Assembly (NCBI RefSeq): GCF_003944765.1
Contig: NZ_RWIU01000005.1
Span: 124,001 to 188,000, forward strand
Direction: 5' to 3'
Origin: Hymenobacter perfusus
Lineage (GTDB): Bacteria; Bacteroidota; Bacteroidia; Cytophagales; Hymenobacteraceae
Length of the DNA stretch: 64,000 bases
Shown here: in pieces, positions 7,335 to 15,849 of the stretch
Numbering within the stretch: the first letter of the stretch is position 1
Layout: the number at the start of each line of letters is the position of its first letter
Notes under the pieces: model-generated
Databases searched by the model: none
Told to the model about the DNA's origin: nothing
What the model saw: only the letters and a program-made list of their open reading frames with translations
Translations under genes and position numbers: made by a program

Positions 7335-8399
7335 ATGTCCACCTCTGCTGATCTGCCGCTCGTCAACTCCCGTCAGCCCTGGATCCGGTCGGCAGGATTC
7401 GATGGACTCTGGATTTTGGCTCCCCCGTTTCTGGCCCTGCTGGTGGTAGCGACCCTGCCCCCGGCTTTTCGCACCTCAACCCGGATGCCGGTATGGGCCT
7501 GGGTGGCACTGGTAGTGCTCATTGACGTAGCGCACGTATACAGCACCTTATTTCGCACCTATTTCGATGCCCGCCGCCGCCGGCAGTTTCGCACAGTATT
7601 GTGGGCGGTACCGTTGGGTTGCTACGCGGCCGGGGTAGCTCTGCATGGGCTGGGCGGCAGCCTGTGGTTCTGGCGGGTACTGGCTTACGCGGCCGTATTC
7701 CACTTCATCCGCCAACAATACGGATTTCTGCGCCTTTATAGTCGCCACGAAACAGCCTCGCACTTCAGTCGGCAGCTGGATACTCTCCTGATTTACGCGG
7801 CTACCATCTACCCGCTACTCTGGTGGCACCTTTCACCGCCCCGCAACTTTAATTGGTTTGTGGCAGGCGACTTTGTTCAGCACGACTGGCCCGCCGGCCG
7901 AACCGTGCTTACGGGACTATATGCGGGTCTTTTGGGACTGTATCTGGTGAAAGAAGGCCGCGTATGGCACCATACTGGCTATTTCCACTGGCCGCGTAAC
8001 CTGTTGTTGCTGGGCACTGCAGCCTCCTGGTACGTGGGCATCATACTGTTCAACGGCGACCTGGCCTTTACGCTGCTCAACGTGGTAGCCCACGGCATTC
8101 CGTACCTGGCTCTCATCTGGACTAGCAGTCAGCCCACCGCCAGTGCCCCACAGCGCGCCTGGTGGCAGGGACGGTACGGCGTGGCGTTATTCCTGGGGGT
8201 ATTGTTTGCACTGGCGCTACTGGAAGAAGGCATCTGGGACGGGCTGGTGTGGCGGGAGCACGCTGCCGTATTCGGCTGGTTCCAGCACCTACCTGCCGTA
8301 TCCGATTCCTGGGCCCTTGCGCTGCTGGTGCCTTTGCTGGCTCTTCCGCAGGCTACGCACTATGTGCTGGATGGTTTCATCTGGCGACGTGGCAGCTGA
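7335..8399 (+). CDS. Multi-pass membrane protein with conserved-looking His/Arg motifs
   Basis: 354 residues with about nine or ten hydrophobic helices and no signal peptide. Several His residues sit near helix ends: DVAHVYSTLFRTYFD, FHFIRQQYGFLRLYSRH, VVAHGIPY and a final THYVLDGFIWR. Such spaced His motifs occur in membrane metal or haem enzymes and some transport families, but I cannot assign a named family. It starts 53 bases after the preceding gene and ends before a bidirectional hairpin. The function is unknown; a redox or lipid-modifying role is only speculation from the histidines. Confidence 0.75.
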   Translation: MSTSADLPLVNSRQPWIRSAGFDGLWILAPPFLALLVVATLPPAFRTSTRMPVWAWVALVVLIDVAHVYSTLFRTYFDARRRRQFRTVLWAVPLGCYAAGVALHGLGGSLWFWRVLAYAAVFHFIRQQYGFLRLYSRHETASHFSRQLDTLLIYAATIYPLLWWHLSPPRNFNWFVAGDFVQHDWPAGRTVLTGLYAGLLGLYLVKEGRVWHHTGYFHWPRNLLLLGTAASWYVGIILFNGDLAFTLLNVVAHGIPYLALIWTSSQPTASAPQRAWWQGRYGVALFLGVLFALALLEEGIWDGLVWREHAAVFGWFQHLPAVSDSWALALLVPLLALPQATHYVLDGFIWRRGS

Positions 8400-8412
8400 C
8401 CAAACGCATACG

Positions 8413-8453
8413 GCACCCAGTATTTGCCTGACCTTAGGTCATCTACCGGGTGC
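8413..8453. terminator. Two-tier hairpin between convergent genes
   Basis: GCACCC (8413-8418) pairs with GGGTGC (8448-8453), with an inner TGACC/GGTCA stem. It lies between convergent genes and probably ends transcription from either side, though no T-run is present. Confidence 0.45.
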
Positions 8454-8477
8454 TATGTGCATACATCCGTCAGCAGC

Positions 8478-8756
8478 TTAGGCCGCCCGCGCCAGCCGAC
8501 GTACTACCTGCGCATCCAGGATTTCGACCACGAACCCTTGCTCCGGCGAATAGGTTTTGCGGTAGGCAACGGTTAGCAGCCGGCCCCGGGGCGAGGTGAC
8601 GGTGGTAAAACAGACCTCTCCGTATGCTTTTTCCTTCTCCAGAAAGGGTTGCATCTGCTGGATGGTCTGCAGAAACTCGGCGGGCAGAATGCCCTGCTGC
8701 TCCTGCAGCTTCACGGCACTGACGGGGTACAAAAAGCGGGTGGCAAACAGAATCAT
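8478..8756 (-). CDS. Small unknown protein
   Basis: 92 residues starting MILFATRFLYPVSAVKL. It looks like a soluble alpha/beta protein (EVCFTTVTSPRGRLLTVAYRK) with an Ala/Arg tail. No family recognised. The reading frame has codon use like its neighbours, and the gene is isolated between convergent and co-directional genes. An in-frame start further upstream would give 107 residues in a different frame, which looks less protein-like. Confidence 0.5.
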   Translation of the reverse strand: MILFATRFLYPVSAVKLQEQQGILPAEFLQTIQQMQPFLEKEKAYGEVCFTTVTSPRGRLLTVAYRKTYSPEQGFVVEILDAQVVRRLARAA

Positions 8757-8889
8757 AAACAGTAGTCTGGCAGCGTAAAACAGTGCTTTTCATTCCGAAA
8801 AGCCGATGCCAGAAAACAGTGTCCTCTTCCGTTTAATTCCCCTGAAAGCTGCCGCGCAAACTATTTCCTGCCAGCCGCTTGTCTGCATA

Positions 8890-9813
8890 TCACAGCGTCA
8901 ATTCCACTGTTACGGCGGTAGAGCCCCCAGCATCGTCATCTGTCACCAGCAGCAGCTCGTAGCGGCTGGCCGCAGGCTGCCGGAACACCGCCACGCTTTC
9001 CACCTTGCCCCGATACGGGCGGCCATCAGCCCAGACCAACCGGGCTAAGGTTATGGGCAATACCTTTTGCTGCCCAGCGGCTTCCAGCTCCAGCACCCCT
9101 ACAAATGAGCCCAGCACGGCCCCATCCAGCACGGCATCCTGGGTATCTTCCACTGAAGCTGTCACGAATAACCGGCCGGCAAACCACGTTGCGCCAGAAA
9201 AGCCAGCGGGCTTCCCATCAATAACCGGCAACTCAAAAAACTGCCGCCGCACGGCTGGCACCTGAGTAGCACGGTGTTGCAGATAGGCCAGTGTATCCGC
9301 CAGCGGTAGCCGAAATATCAGGTTTCCGCTAGCAGCCCCCACCGTCCGCTGGAACAGCAGAAGCTCCGTGGGCGTAGCAGCAGCAGCTTCCAGATTCAGT
9401 ACGATACCGGCTGGCAATAATAGCCGCAGAGCCGCGCACAGGCCGCTCATACTCAGCGGATACACGGTTTCTACCCGACTACCGCCCGCTCCGGTCAGCG
9501 GCACCCAATAGCCTTGTTCCCGCGCGGCCGTAGCGCCCGAGCCCAGTACCAGCAGGCCGTTTTCGCCCGCAGGGGTAGCAAGGGCCGTGAGGCATTCCAG
9601 ATCCAGCTTCAACTCTTTCGGAATGCGTCCACTGCTGAAATGGGCCGTTTCAAATAGAATGGTGCGCTGCCCGGCGGCCAGCGTTGCTGCATTGAGCTGG
9701 TACAGAAAGGGGGAGTCGTCGCCGATGATGTAGGCAGTTTCGCCCACTATTTCCGCTCCGGAAGCTGAGGGCAGATCAGGTAACGCCACTTCCCGGCGAA
9801 TTAAAGCGTGCAT
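8890..9813 (-). CDS. Uncharacterised beta-propeller-like protein (DUF6929-like)
   Basis: 307 residues from the ATG at 9813 (MHALIRREVALPDLPSASG). The sequence is a series of short beta strands of the type AEIVGETAYIIGDDSPFLYQL and LVLGSGATAAREQGYWV, suggesting a propeller with repeats of about 45-50 residues. I associate it with the Bacteroidota DUF6929 family, with moderate certainty. No signal peptide is clear from this start. It lies 47 bases downstream of the OmpA-like gene on the same strand and may be co-transcribed. Function unknown. Confidence 0.65.
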   Translation of the reverse strand: MHALIRREVALPDLPSASGAEIVGETAYIIGDDSPFLYQLNAATLAAGQRTILFETAHFSSGRIPKELKLDLECLTALATPAGENGLLVLGSGATAAREQGYWVPLTGAGGSRVETVYPLSMSGLCAALRLLLPAGIVLNLEAAAATPTELLLFQRTVGAASGNLIFRLPLADTLAYLQHRATQVPAVRRQFFELPVIDGKPAGFSGATWFAGRLFVTASVEDTQDAVLDGAVLGSFVGVLELEAAGQQKVLPITLARLVWADGRPYRGKVESVAVFRQPAASRYELLLVTDDDAGGSTAVTVELTL

Positions 9814-9860
9814 ACCGGGCAAAAATGAAGAGTGGGGAAAAGCACAACCGCCGCCGGCCA

Positions 9861-11906
9861 CTATTTTACAATAGTGAATTCTACGCGGCGGTTCAGCTTG
9901 CGGGTTTCCTCTTTGTCGTTGGAGGCCCGGGGCTTGCTGCCACCGTAGCCAACGGTGCTGATGCGCTTCTCAGCCACGCCCCGCGTCACGAGGTAACGGC
10001 GCACTTCGGCTACCCGCTCTTCCGACAGCTTCACGTTCAGGTCGGCGCGCCCCTGGTTGTCGGTGTGGCCTTCCAGACGGATGTTCACGGCGGGGTTATC
10101 CTGCAGGGTGCGAGCCAGACGGTTCAGCTCGGTGTAAGAAGCGGGAAGCAGCGTGTATTTGCCCTGCGCAAAGATGAGCGTAGGCAACTCCAGGCTCGAA
10201 CCTACAGCCGCTGGAACCAAGGCCAACTCCAGCGTGCGGGAGCCGGTCATGGTTATGGTATCGGTAGCGGTGAGGAACCCCACGCGGGTAGCCTGCACCC
10301 TATAACGGCCGGGCGGTAACGTAAGCTGAAAGCTACCAGCGGCAACGTCCGTCCGGGCAGTAGCATTGAATACCAAATCGGTATCCAGCCGGGCCACCTT
10401 TACTTCTGTCGCCAGCGGCTGTCGGGTTTTGGCATCCAGCGTGCGGCCGGTCAGCAGCGTGCGGGCAGCCACGGCCGGCCGCGCGGGCTCAACTGGCGGT
10501 GCGGTAGTGTCGGCCACCGGTACCACGCCGGTAGCAGTGCGGAACAGGTCAGCAGGGCCATTCGCCGTGCGCGATGAGGCGTAGTAGGCCTGTTTGCCAT
10601 CGGCCGTCAGGCTGAGGTAGGCATCGAAGCCGGGTCCATTGAGCGGGGCGCCCAGGTTGCGGGGTTCCGTCCAGCGGGTCCAGGTTTCATCCAGCCGCGT
10701 GGTTACAAAAATATCGGCGCTACCGTAGCCGGCATGTCCATACGAGCTGAAGTATAAGGTTTTACCATCAGCAGCCAGCCAGGGGGCAAACTCAAAGCCG
10801 GGCGAATTGACTACTGCTCCCAGGTTGAAAGGCTCGGTCCAGAGGCCATCGGAAGTGGGCCGGCTGACGTACAGGTCGTTGGCCCCCTGCGAGTCGCCGC
10901 GCTCCAGGCTCATGAGCAGAATCTGCGCATCGGGCGTCATAAAGAACGAGGTAGCCGGGCCGGCGGAGTAGTAATTGGCAATTTCCACGGCCTGCGGCTT
11001 CACATTTTTGCCCGTCGCGTCACGGTCCGTTTTGCTTATTCCTTCATCCCGGAAAGAGCCGTCCCGCTCATACGCGCCGCGCACCAGCAGCGTGCGTCCC
11101 TCGTTGATAACGGCCATTACCCCATTATTCTGAGTGGTATTGAGAGCGTCGAGGCGAGTAGCGGGGTTCCAGGTGCGGCCGTTGTTGGCCGAAGTGCTCA
11201 CCCAAATATCACCCGATTCGGTGACGCCTTCCTTGTTGCCACTATACCGCGTCCGGCTGAAGTAGAGCGTGTTGCCATCGGGGGTTAGTACCGGCTGCAA
11301 CTCGTTGCCGGTAGGCGTATTCAGGCTCAGCAGGGCCTCGGGCATGCCAAAACCCGGTTGAGTGGGGTCTACGTTGAGATGCAGCTTGAATAGTTTCCAC
11401 TGCTGAGTGGCGCGGTTCTGCACCCGCTGGCCCACCACGGGCGTACCGTTGAATTTGTCGGCGGCGGCCAAGGCGGCGCATTTATCGTTGCCCCGGCTCA
11501 CCAGCACGAAGCTGCCCAACGGCCCCGAGGGCACCAGCTTCCACTGCTGGTAGAAGCTGCCCGTCCAGGGACGCTGTACCAGCGGAGCATTTTCGTCAGG
11601 CTTTTCCAGGGTAAGGCACTTGCCGCTGTGGCGGGCCTCAATGCGGTAAAAGTCGCTGCCTTTGGCGGCGGGTACAAAGCGCCACTGCTGGCTGTTGGCA
11701 TGCGTGAACTCCCACTGCACAGTGGCCGTACCGGCCTCTGCGGAGGCGTTAGTAACATCGAGGGAGCGGCCACTGCTACGGGCTACTACGCCATACCAGG
11801 CGTTTTCATCGGGGGTGAAGGCTGTTTGAGCCCGGCTGGCAACCGGAGTCAGGAAAACTACCAAAGCTAAGAGCGGCGCCACAGCGCGAACCAGCGAATC
11901 AATCAT
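9861..11906 (-). CDS. OmpA-family outer-membrane protein with ricin-type lectin and PD40 repeats
   Basis: 681 residues. A signal peptide (1-26) is followed by a ricin-type beta-trefoil with three QQW motifs (about 35-172), then WD40-like PD40 repeats (LTPDGNTLYFSR, LAADGKTLYFSSYG, LTADGKQAYYASS; about 185-460). A carboxypeptidase-regulatory-like domain follows (LLTGRTLDAKTRQPL, about 488-565), and a C-terminal OmpA domain (LEGHTDNQGRADLN, GYGGSKPRASN, LNRRVEF; about 580-681) would bind peptidoglycan. PD40-OmpA proteins are common in Bacteroidota; the lectin front is less usual. It likely anchors to the wall in the periplasm or outer membrane and may touch glycans. The last gene after it on this strand is the propeller-like protein. 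Confidence 0.88.
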   Translation of the reverse strand: MIDSLVRAVAPLLALVVFLTPVASRAQTAFTPDENAWYGVVARSSGRSLDVTNASAEAGTATVQWEFTHANSQQWRFVPAAKGSDFYRIEARHSGKCLTLEKPDENAPLVQRPWTGSFYQQWKLVPSGPLGSFVLVSRGNDKCAALAAADKFNGTPVVGQRVQNRATQQWKLFKLHLNVDPTQPGFGMPEALLSLNTPTGNELQPVLTPDGNTLYFSRTRYSGNKEGVTESGDIWVSTSANNGRTWNPATRLDALNTTQNNGVMAVINEGRTLLVRGAYERDGSFRDEGISKTDRDATGKNVKPQAVEIANYYSAGPATSFFMTPDAQILLMSLERGDSQGANDLYVSRPTSDGLWTEPFNLGAVVNSPGFEFAPWLAADGKTLYFSSYGHAGYGSADIFVTTRLDETWTRWTEPRNLGAPLNGPGFDAYLSLTADGKQAYYASSRTANGPADLFRTATGVVPVADTTAPPVEPARPAVAARTLLTGRTLDAKTRQPLATEVKVARLDTDLVFNATARTDVAAGSFQLTLPPGRYRVQATRVGFLTATDTITMTGSRTLELALVPAAVGSSLELPTLIFAQGKYTLLPASYTELNRLARTLQDNPAVNIRLEGHTDNQGRADLNVKLSEERVAEVRRYLVTRGVAEKRISTVGYGGSKPRASNDKEETRKLNRRVEFTIVK

Positions 11907-12090
11907 GCACGCAAAACGGATGGACCGGGGCGCAAGTTAGGCGAATTGCCGGGCCCGGCTCCGGCGGCCACGCAAAAGGCGCTGGCTTCCCGAACGAAAG
12001 CGCAACGCCTTTTGGTACGCAAGCTGCCGGAATACGTCCCGCGCGTTACCGGCCGCCAACCGATTCGCCAGGGAATATTCAGAAACCAGC

Positions 12091-12288
12091 CTAGTTATTG
12101 TTGATGTACTTGAAGCGCACAAACCGGTCATTTTCATAAATGGCCGTGAAATGACCACCGGCGTCTTTCTTAGCTTCCGCCTTGCGCTCAGCTACCCGAT
12201 GCGTGCTGGTAGTAGTGGGCACCGATGGATACAGACCGGGGGCCATACCGGGAACGTGGCAAATGAAGGAGAGAATTTTTGAAGGCAT
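12091..12288 (-). CDS. Small unknown basic protein
   Basis: 65 residues from the ATG at 12288, preceded by a purine-rich GAAAAAGAGAC. It starts MPSKILSFICHVPGMAPG and ends FVRFKYINNN. Basic, no membrane helix, no family recognised. It ends 184 bases before the start of the OmpA-like gene. The neat start context and protein-like composition support it, but it is short. Confidence 0.4.
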   Translation of the reverse strand: MPSKILSFICHVPGMAPGLYPSVPTTTSTHRVAERKAEAKKDAGGHFTAIYENDRFVRFKYINNN

Positions 12289-12413
12289 AGTCTCTTTTTC
12301 GTTAGGGGTTAGACGTTTAGACACGGGCGCAGGTGAGTTAAAAGAGGAAAACAACAGGTTGAGGTGATGCAGGGTGCAATCAGATGACAGCATCTAATAT
12401 AAAGATATTATCA

Positions 12414-12565
12414 TTTGATTGAACGATGCTAAGGTATATTTTTTATTGTTATAATGTAAATCAGTAGCAGCCCTTATTTTTACCTCCGTACCAGTACGGA
12501 GGCGCTTAGTGCTAAACGCTGCGGCATAGACGCATAGGCCCCTACCGGCTAAAAGGGCCTTTTTG
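12414..12565 (+). ncRNA. Possible small RNA with terminator
   Basis: This 442-bp gap (12289-12730) has no convincing gene. On the plus strand TTTG at 12414-12417 and TATATTTT at 12435-12442 are a near-consensus promoter with a short 17-base spacer. A perfect hairpin (CCTCCGTAC/GTACGGAGG, 12483-12502) follows, then a second hairpin (AGGCCC/GGGCCT, 12536-12560) ending in TTTTG, as a terminator would. The implied RNA is about 115 nt. The terminator serves no plus-strand gene. Both strands of the gap are otherwise AT-rich without coding signal. Confidence 0.25.
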
Positions 12566-12730
12566 TATTCTTCTCCCATCTTTTGCTATTTCTCTCTCTC
12601 CTGCCCTTACCCTAACTGTTCTGCGGTGGGCCAGCCAACCACTTAATTACACAACACTCTGATTATCTGATATCAGCATTATACTGCACTATTTCCGGCT
12701 ACTTGTTATTGCCAAAGTCGCCTCCGCTTT

Positions 12731-13399
12731 TCAGCGGATCAATTTATGACGGAGAGCGTACTGAATCAGCCCCACTACCGATTTAGAGCTAGTTTTTGTA
12801 AACAGATTGCGCCGGTGCGTCTCGACGGTTCGCTCACTGATGAACAAGGCATCCGCAATGTCTTGGTTGGAATATTCGCGGGCAATGAGCTGCAGAATTT
12901 CCTGTTCCCGCCCGGTCAGCTCAACAGCACGCTTGGCTTGCAAGGCACTCGGAATCTGCAGATTCTGCAGCAGTGTGGCGGCTACATCCTGGCTGAAGTA
13001 GTTCTGGCCGGCCGCTACCTGGCGGATAGCGGCGCTTAACTCCGCCCGGGTGGCTGTTTTCAGGACGTAACCGGAGCCGCCGGCTTCCAGCACTTCGGCC
13101 ACGGTAGCATGATCATGGAACATACTCAGAATCAGAACCCGAATGGTGGGCCAAGTGGTGCGAATAGCACGCGCCAGCTCAACCCCCGTCATTTCGGGCA
13201 TGTTCAGATCGAGGACGGCTACTCGGATTTCCGGATGTTCCGGTAGTAAGCGCAACGCGTCGGCCCCGCTGTAGGCCTGGGCTACCACGCGCAAATCCGT
13301 TTCGGGCCGGAGCATGGTTTTCAGCCCCTCCACTATTACCGGATGGTCGTCTACCAGCAGCAACGGAATGATTTCCTGACTGGATAGCACTTCAGACAT
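12731..13399 (-). CDS. NarL/LuxR-type response regulator
   Basis: 222 residues from MSEVLSS at 13399. Receiver domain about 10-130 with acidic pair Asp17/Asp18, phosphoacceptor Asp64 in VLDLNMP, and Lys114 in YVLKTATR. A LuxR-type helix-turn-helix lies at about 158-222 (ELTGREQEILQLIAREYSNQDIA in outline, then SERTVETHRRNLF). It would be phosphorylated by the histidine kinase upstream on the same strand, 176 bases away, and act as a DNA-binding transcription factor. A palindrome in the gap between them may be its own binding site. The targets are not evident. Confidence 0.9.
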   Translation of the reverse strand: MSEVLSSQEIIPLLLVDDHPVIVEGLKTMLRPETDLRVVAQAYSGADALRLLPEHPEIRVAVLDLNMPEMTGVELARAIRTTWPTIRVLILSMFHDHATVAEVLEAGGSGYVLKTATRAELSAAIRQVAAGQNYFSQDVAATLLQNLQIPSALQAKRAVELTGREQEILQLIAREYSNQDIADALFISERTVETHRRNLFTKTSSKSVVGLIQYALRHKLIR

Positions 13400-13459
13400 G
13401 GTTCTCAATTAGTAGTGAAACAGGCACCTCAGGCCAGGTTTTCAGGCCGAGGTAATTCG

Positions 13460-13480
13460 GAAGATACTACAATTATCTTC
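13460..13480. promoter_or_regulatory. Palindrome upstream of the response regulator gene
   Basis: GAAGATA (13460-13466) and TATCTTC (13474-13480) flank a 7-base centre, 60-80 bases upstream of the regulator start. LuxR-type dimers bind such dyads, so autoregulation is possible. Confidence 0.35.
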
Positions 13481-13575
13481 GATAGTAAATATAGATAAAT
13501 CGGCATAGGCAGCGCCCCTGCCGGGATGGGCCACCCAATAATCTGCCACTTTCCGCCCTAAGGCAGAGTGGCCAT

Positions 13576-15435
13576 TTACGCCCGGACGCTTGCGGCCAGT
13601 GGCATCGGGGCCGGCCGTAACGGGATATCCAGCACAACGCGGGTACCCTGGCCGGGGGTGGAGGTAATCTGCATTTGCCCGTTCAGGTAAGCCACCCGGC
13701 TTTCCACGTTACGCAGACCAATACCCGCCGCTGCCGGAATAGTCTGCAGCTGAAAACCCCGGCCGTTATCGGCCACTACAATCCGGATCTGGTGCATAGT
13801 AGCCAGCAACTGCACGGTTATTTCTGAAGCCTGCGCGTGTTTGGTGACGTTGTGTACCAACTCTTGCACTATCCGGAATAGAATATTTTCCAGCGTTGAA
13901 TCGAGCCGCTGTTCTTCCAGGCCGGTTACTTCCAGCCGCGCCTGCAGGTGGGGAGGGGCCAGTGTGAGCCGATCCAGCAGACTGCCCACGGCTTTTGCCA
14001 GCCCGTGACGCGTGAGGGCATTAGGCACCAGTTTGTGGGAAATACTACGCACTTCCCGCACGGCCTCATCCAGCATCTCCAGCGCATTCGCAAACAAATC
14101 CCTGTGCGCAATTTCCGTGAGTCGCAACTGGTGCTGCAGAGCCGAGAGGGTCATTTTGGCGGCACTCAGCAACTGTCCGACACTATCGTGCAAGTCGGCT
14201 CCCACCCGGCGGCGCTCCTTCTGCTCAGCATCCAGAATATCTTCGGAGTAGCGACGTTCCAGCCGCTGGCGTTCCTGCGCAAACTCCACTTCCCGACGCA
14301 GATGGCGGCGGTTAATCAGCAAATACCCAAACCCAGCAACACCAATCAGCCCGGCCAGTGCCAGCAGTAGCATGTTCTGCCGCCGTTGCGCGATGGTTCG
14401 TTCGCCCTGTTCTGCCAATTCCTGTTGATGCAGTTCCTCACTGAAGCTCAGGGCCTGCACCTGGCTCATGCGCGCCTGACTGAACAGACTATCCCGGGTA
14501 GCGGCGGCGGCGCGCAGAAAGCGGTAGGCATCGGTGCTGTTGCCCTGCGTTGCGTACAGGTCGGCCAGATAGTCGCTTGCTTCAAAAACGCCTTTGGCGT
14601 AGCTGCCAGCCTGCCCGGTAGCCAAGGCCTGCTGCGCGTATCGCAACGCGGCGGCCGGCTGCTGCTGGGCCCGGGCCAGCCGGGCCAGTCCCAGATACGC
14701 CCGGCTGGTGGCATACGATACCGGCATACCCACCGCCCGCGCAATCGTCTGCTGATAAAAATACCGCGCCTGATTGAGCTGCTGCCGGCGGGCGGCAATG
14801 TCCCCGAGAATAGATAAATCCCCTATTTCACTGTGCATATCGTGCTGTTGCAGGTCCAGCTGATATCCGCGCCAGGTAAAGTACCAGGCCGAATCGGGCT
14901 GGCCCAGCTCCAGATGCGCCCGGCCGATGTTGCCGAGGATTGGCGTCAGCAATACCACGTTGTGCTGCTGTTCCGCCAGCGCAATGGCCCGCCGAAAGTA
15001 GCGCAGGGATAACCGCTGACTGCCCTGCTCCAGGTGCGCGTATCCCAGCGCATTATCGGCGTGGATAATGCCGCCCGCGTAGCCGATGTGTTCTGCCAGC
15101 CGCCGCGCCTGTACCTGCGTCTGAATGGCGGTGGCGTAGTTGCCGGTGCGCATAAAGGCCCAGCCCAGCATCAGCAACGCTTGGCACTCCCCCACCGGAT
15201 ACTGCAGCCGCCGGGCCAGTCGCAGCCCTCGCTGGCCATATTCCACTCCCACCAGCGGGCTGTCATCCGTCCGCTCCCAGGCCATCTGGATGAGCAGCTG
15301 CACCCGGCTGGTGTCGGGACGGGAGGCACTGAGCAGCCGTTGCAGACTATCGGCGCGGGAACCGGCCGGCAGGGCCCGGGCGGTAAGCGCCACTCCGCAG
15401 CACAGCATCAGGAGCAGGAGTCGAAGAATTGGCAC
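13576..15435 (-). CDS. TPR-containing sensor histidine kinase (HisKA_3 type)
   Basis: 619 residues from GTG 15435, chosen because it opens directly on a signal peptide (VPILRLLLLMLCCGVALTARA) and avoids a long low-quality extension into the divergent gene. TPR-like helical repeats span about 60-330 in the periplasm. One transmembrane helix lies at about 354-375. A HisKA_3 dimerisation domain has His416 in RRVGADLHDSVGQ, and a HATPase domain has an N box at 525-530 (ELVHNV) and DNGRG at 556-560. It is the typical Bacteroidota TPR sensor kinase and pairs with the NarL-type regulator downstream. The signal sensed is unknown. Confidence 0.9.
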   Translation of the reverse strand: MPILRLLLLMLCCGVALTARALPAGSRADSLQRLLSASRPDTSRVQLLIQMAWERTDDSPLVGVEYGQRGLRLARRLQYPVGECQALLMLGWAFMRTGNYATAIQTQVQARRLAEHIGYAGGIIHADNALGYAHLEQGSQRLSLRYFRRAIALAEQQHNVVLLTPILGNIGRAHLELGQPDSAWYFTWRGYQLDLQQHDMHSEIGDLSILGDIAARRQQLNQARYFYQQTIARAVGMPVSYATSRAYLGLARLARAQQQPAAALRYAQQALATGQAGSYAKGVFEASDYLADLYATQGNSTDAYRFLRAAAATRDSLFSQARMSQVQALSFSEELHQQELAEQGERTIAQRRQNMLLLALAGLIGVAGFGYLLINRRHLRREVEFAQERQRLERRYSEDILDAEQKERRRVGADLHDSVGQLLSAAKMTLSALQHQLRLTEIAHRDLFANALEMLDEAVREVRSISHKLVPNALTRHGLAKAVGSLLDRLTLAPPHLQARLEVTGLEEQRLDSTLENILFRIVQELVHNVTKHAQASEITVQLLATMHQIRIVVADNGRGFQLQTIPAAAGIGLRNVESRVAYLNGQMQITSTPGQGTRVVLDIPLRPAPMPLAASVRA

Positions 15436-15567
15436 GGCGGGAAGCGGCCGGCAGTGCCGGCACCTATGGTTCAGCCTGTAAGCTATCAGGTTTCTGTGCT
15501 TCTCACAACTTCCCGCTTCGGCCAGCAGTAAAGCCTGTATTCTACCCACCCGTTTACTTGTTTTACC

Positions 15568-15774
15568 ATGCGCAAAGGCACCAAAGTCACCTGGAAATAC
15601 GGCACGGGCACGGCAACCGGCAAAATTGAAGAAACCCACAAAACGAGCGTGACGCGCCAGTTACAGGGCGCCGAAATTACCCGTCATGGCACCCCCGATA
15701 ACCCGGCCTACCTCATTGTGCAGGCCGACGGCGCCCGGGTACTCAAGCTGCAAAGCGAAGTAAAGGCCGACTGA
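15568..15774 (+). CDS. DUF2945 / HVA1 TUDOR-like small protein
   Basis: 68 residues (MRKGTKVTWKYGTGTATGKI...). The KGTKVTWKYGxGxATGKI opening, the mid-protein TRHGTPDNPAYLI and the closing VLKLQSEV match the short DUF2945 / hypervirulence-associated TUDOR-like family, predicted as a small beta barrel. The molecular role is unknown. It is divergent from the histidine kinase gene with 132 bases between the starts, and a strong terminator follows. Confidence 0.85.
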   Translation: MRKGTKVTWKYGTGTATGKIEETHKTSVTRQLQGAEITRHGTPDNPAYLIVQADGARVLKLQSEVKAD

Positions 15775-15790
15775 ATACGACCGTACTGCC

Positions 15791-15835
15791 CACAAAAAAG
15801 CCCCGCCGGAGCTATTCCGGCGGGGCTTTTTTGTG
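15791..15835. terminator. Strong bidirectional terminator
   Basis: 20-bp perfect arms (15791-15810 and 15816-15835) with a GC-rich core and A-run/T-run ends, placed between convergent genes. Confidence 0.92.
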
Positions 15836-15849
15836 ACTGCTAAGGCTGA

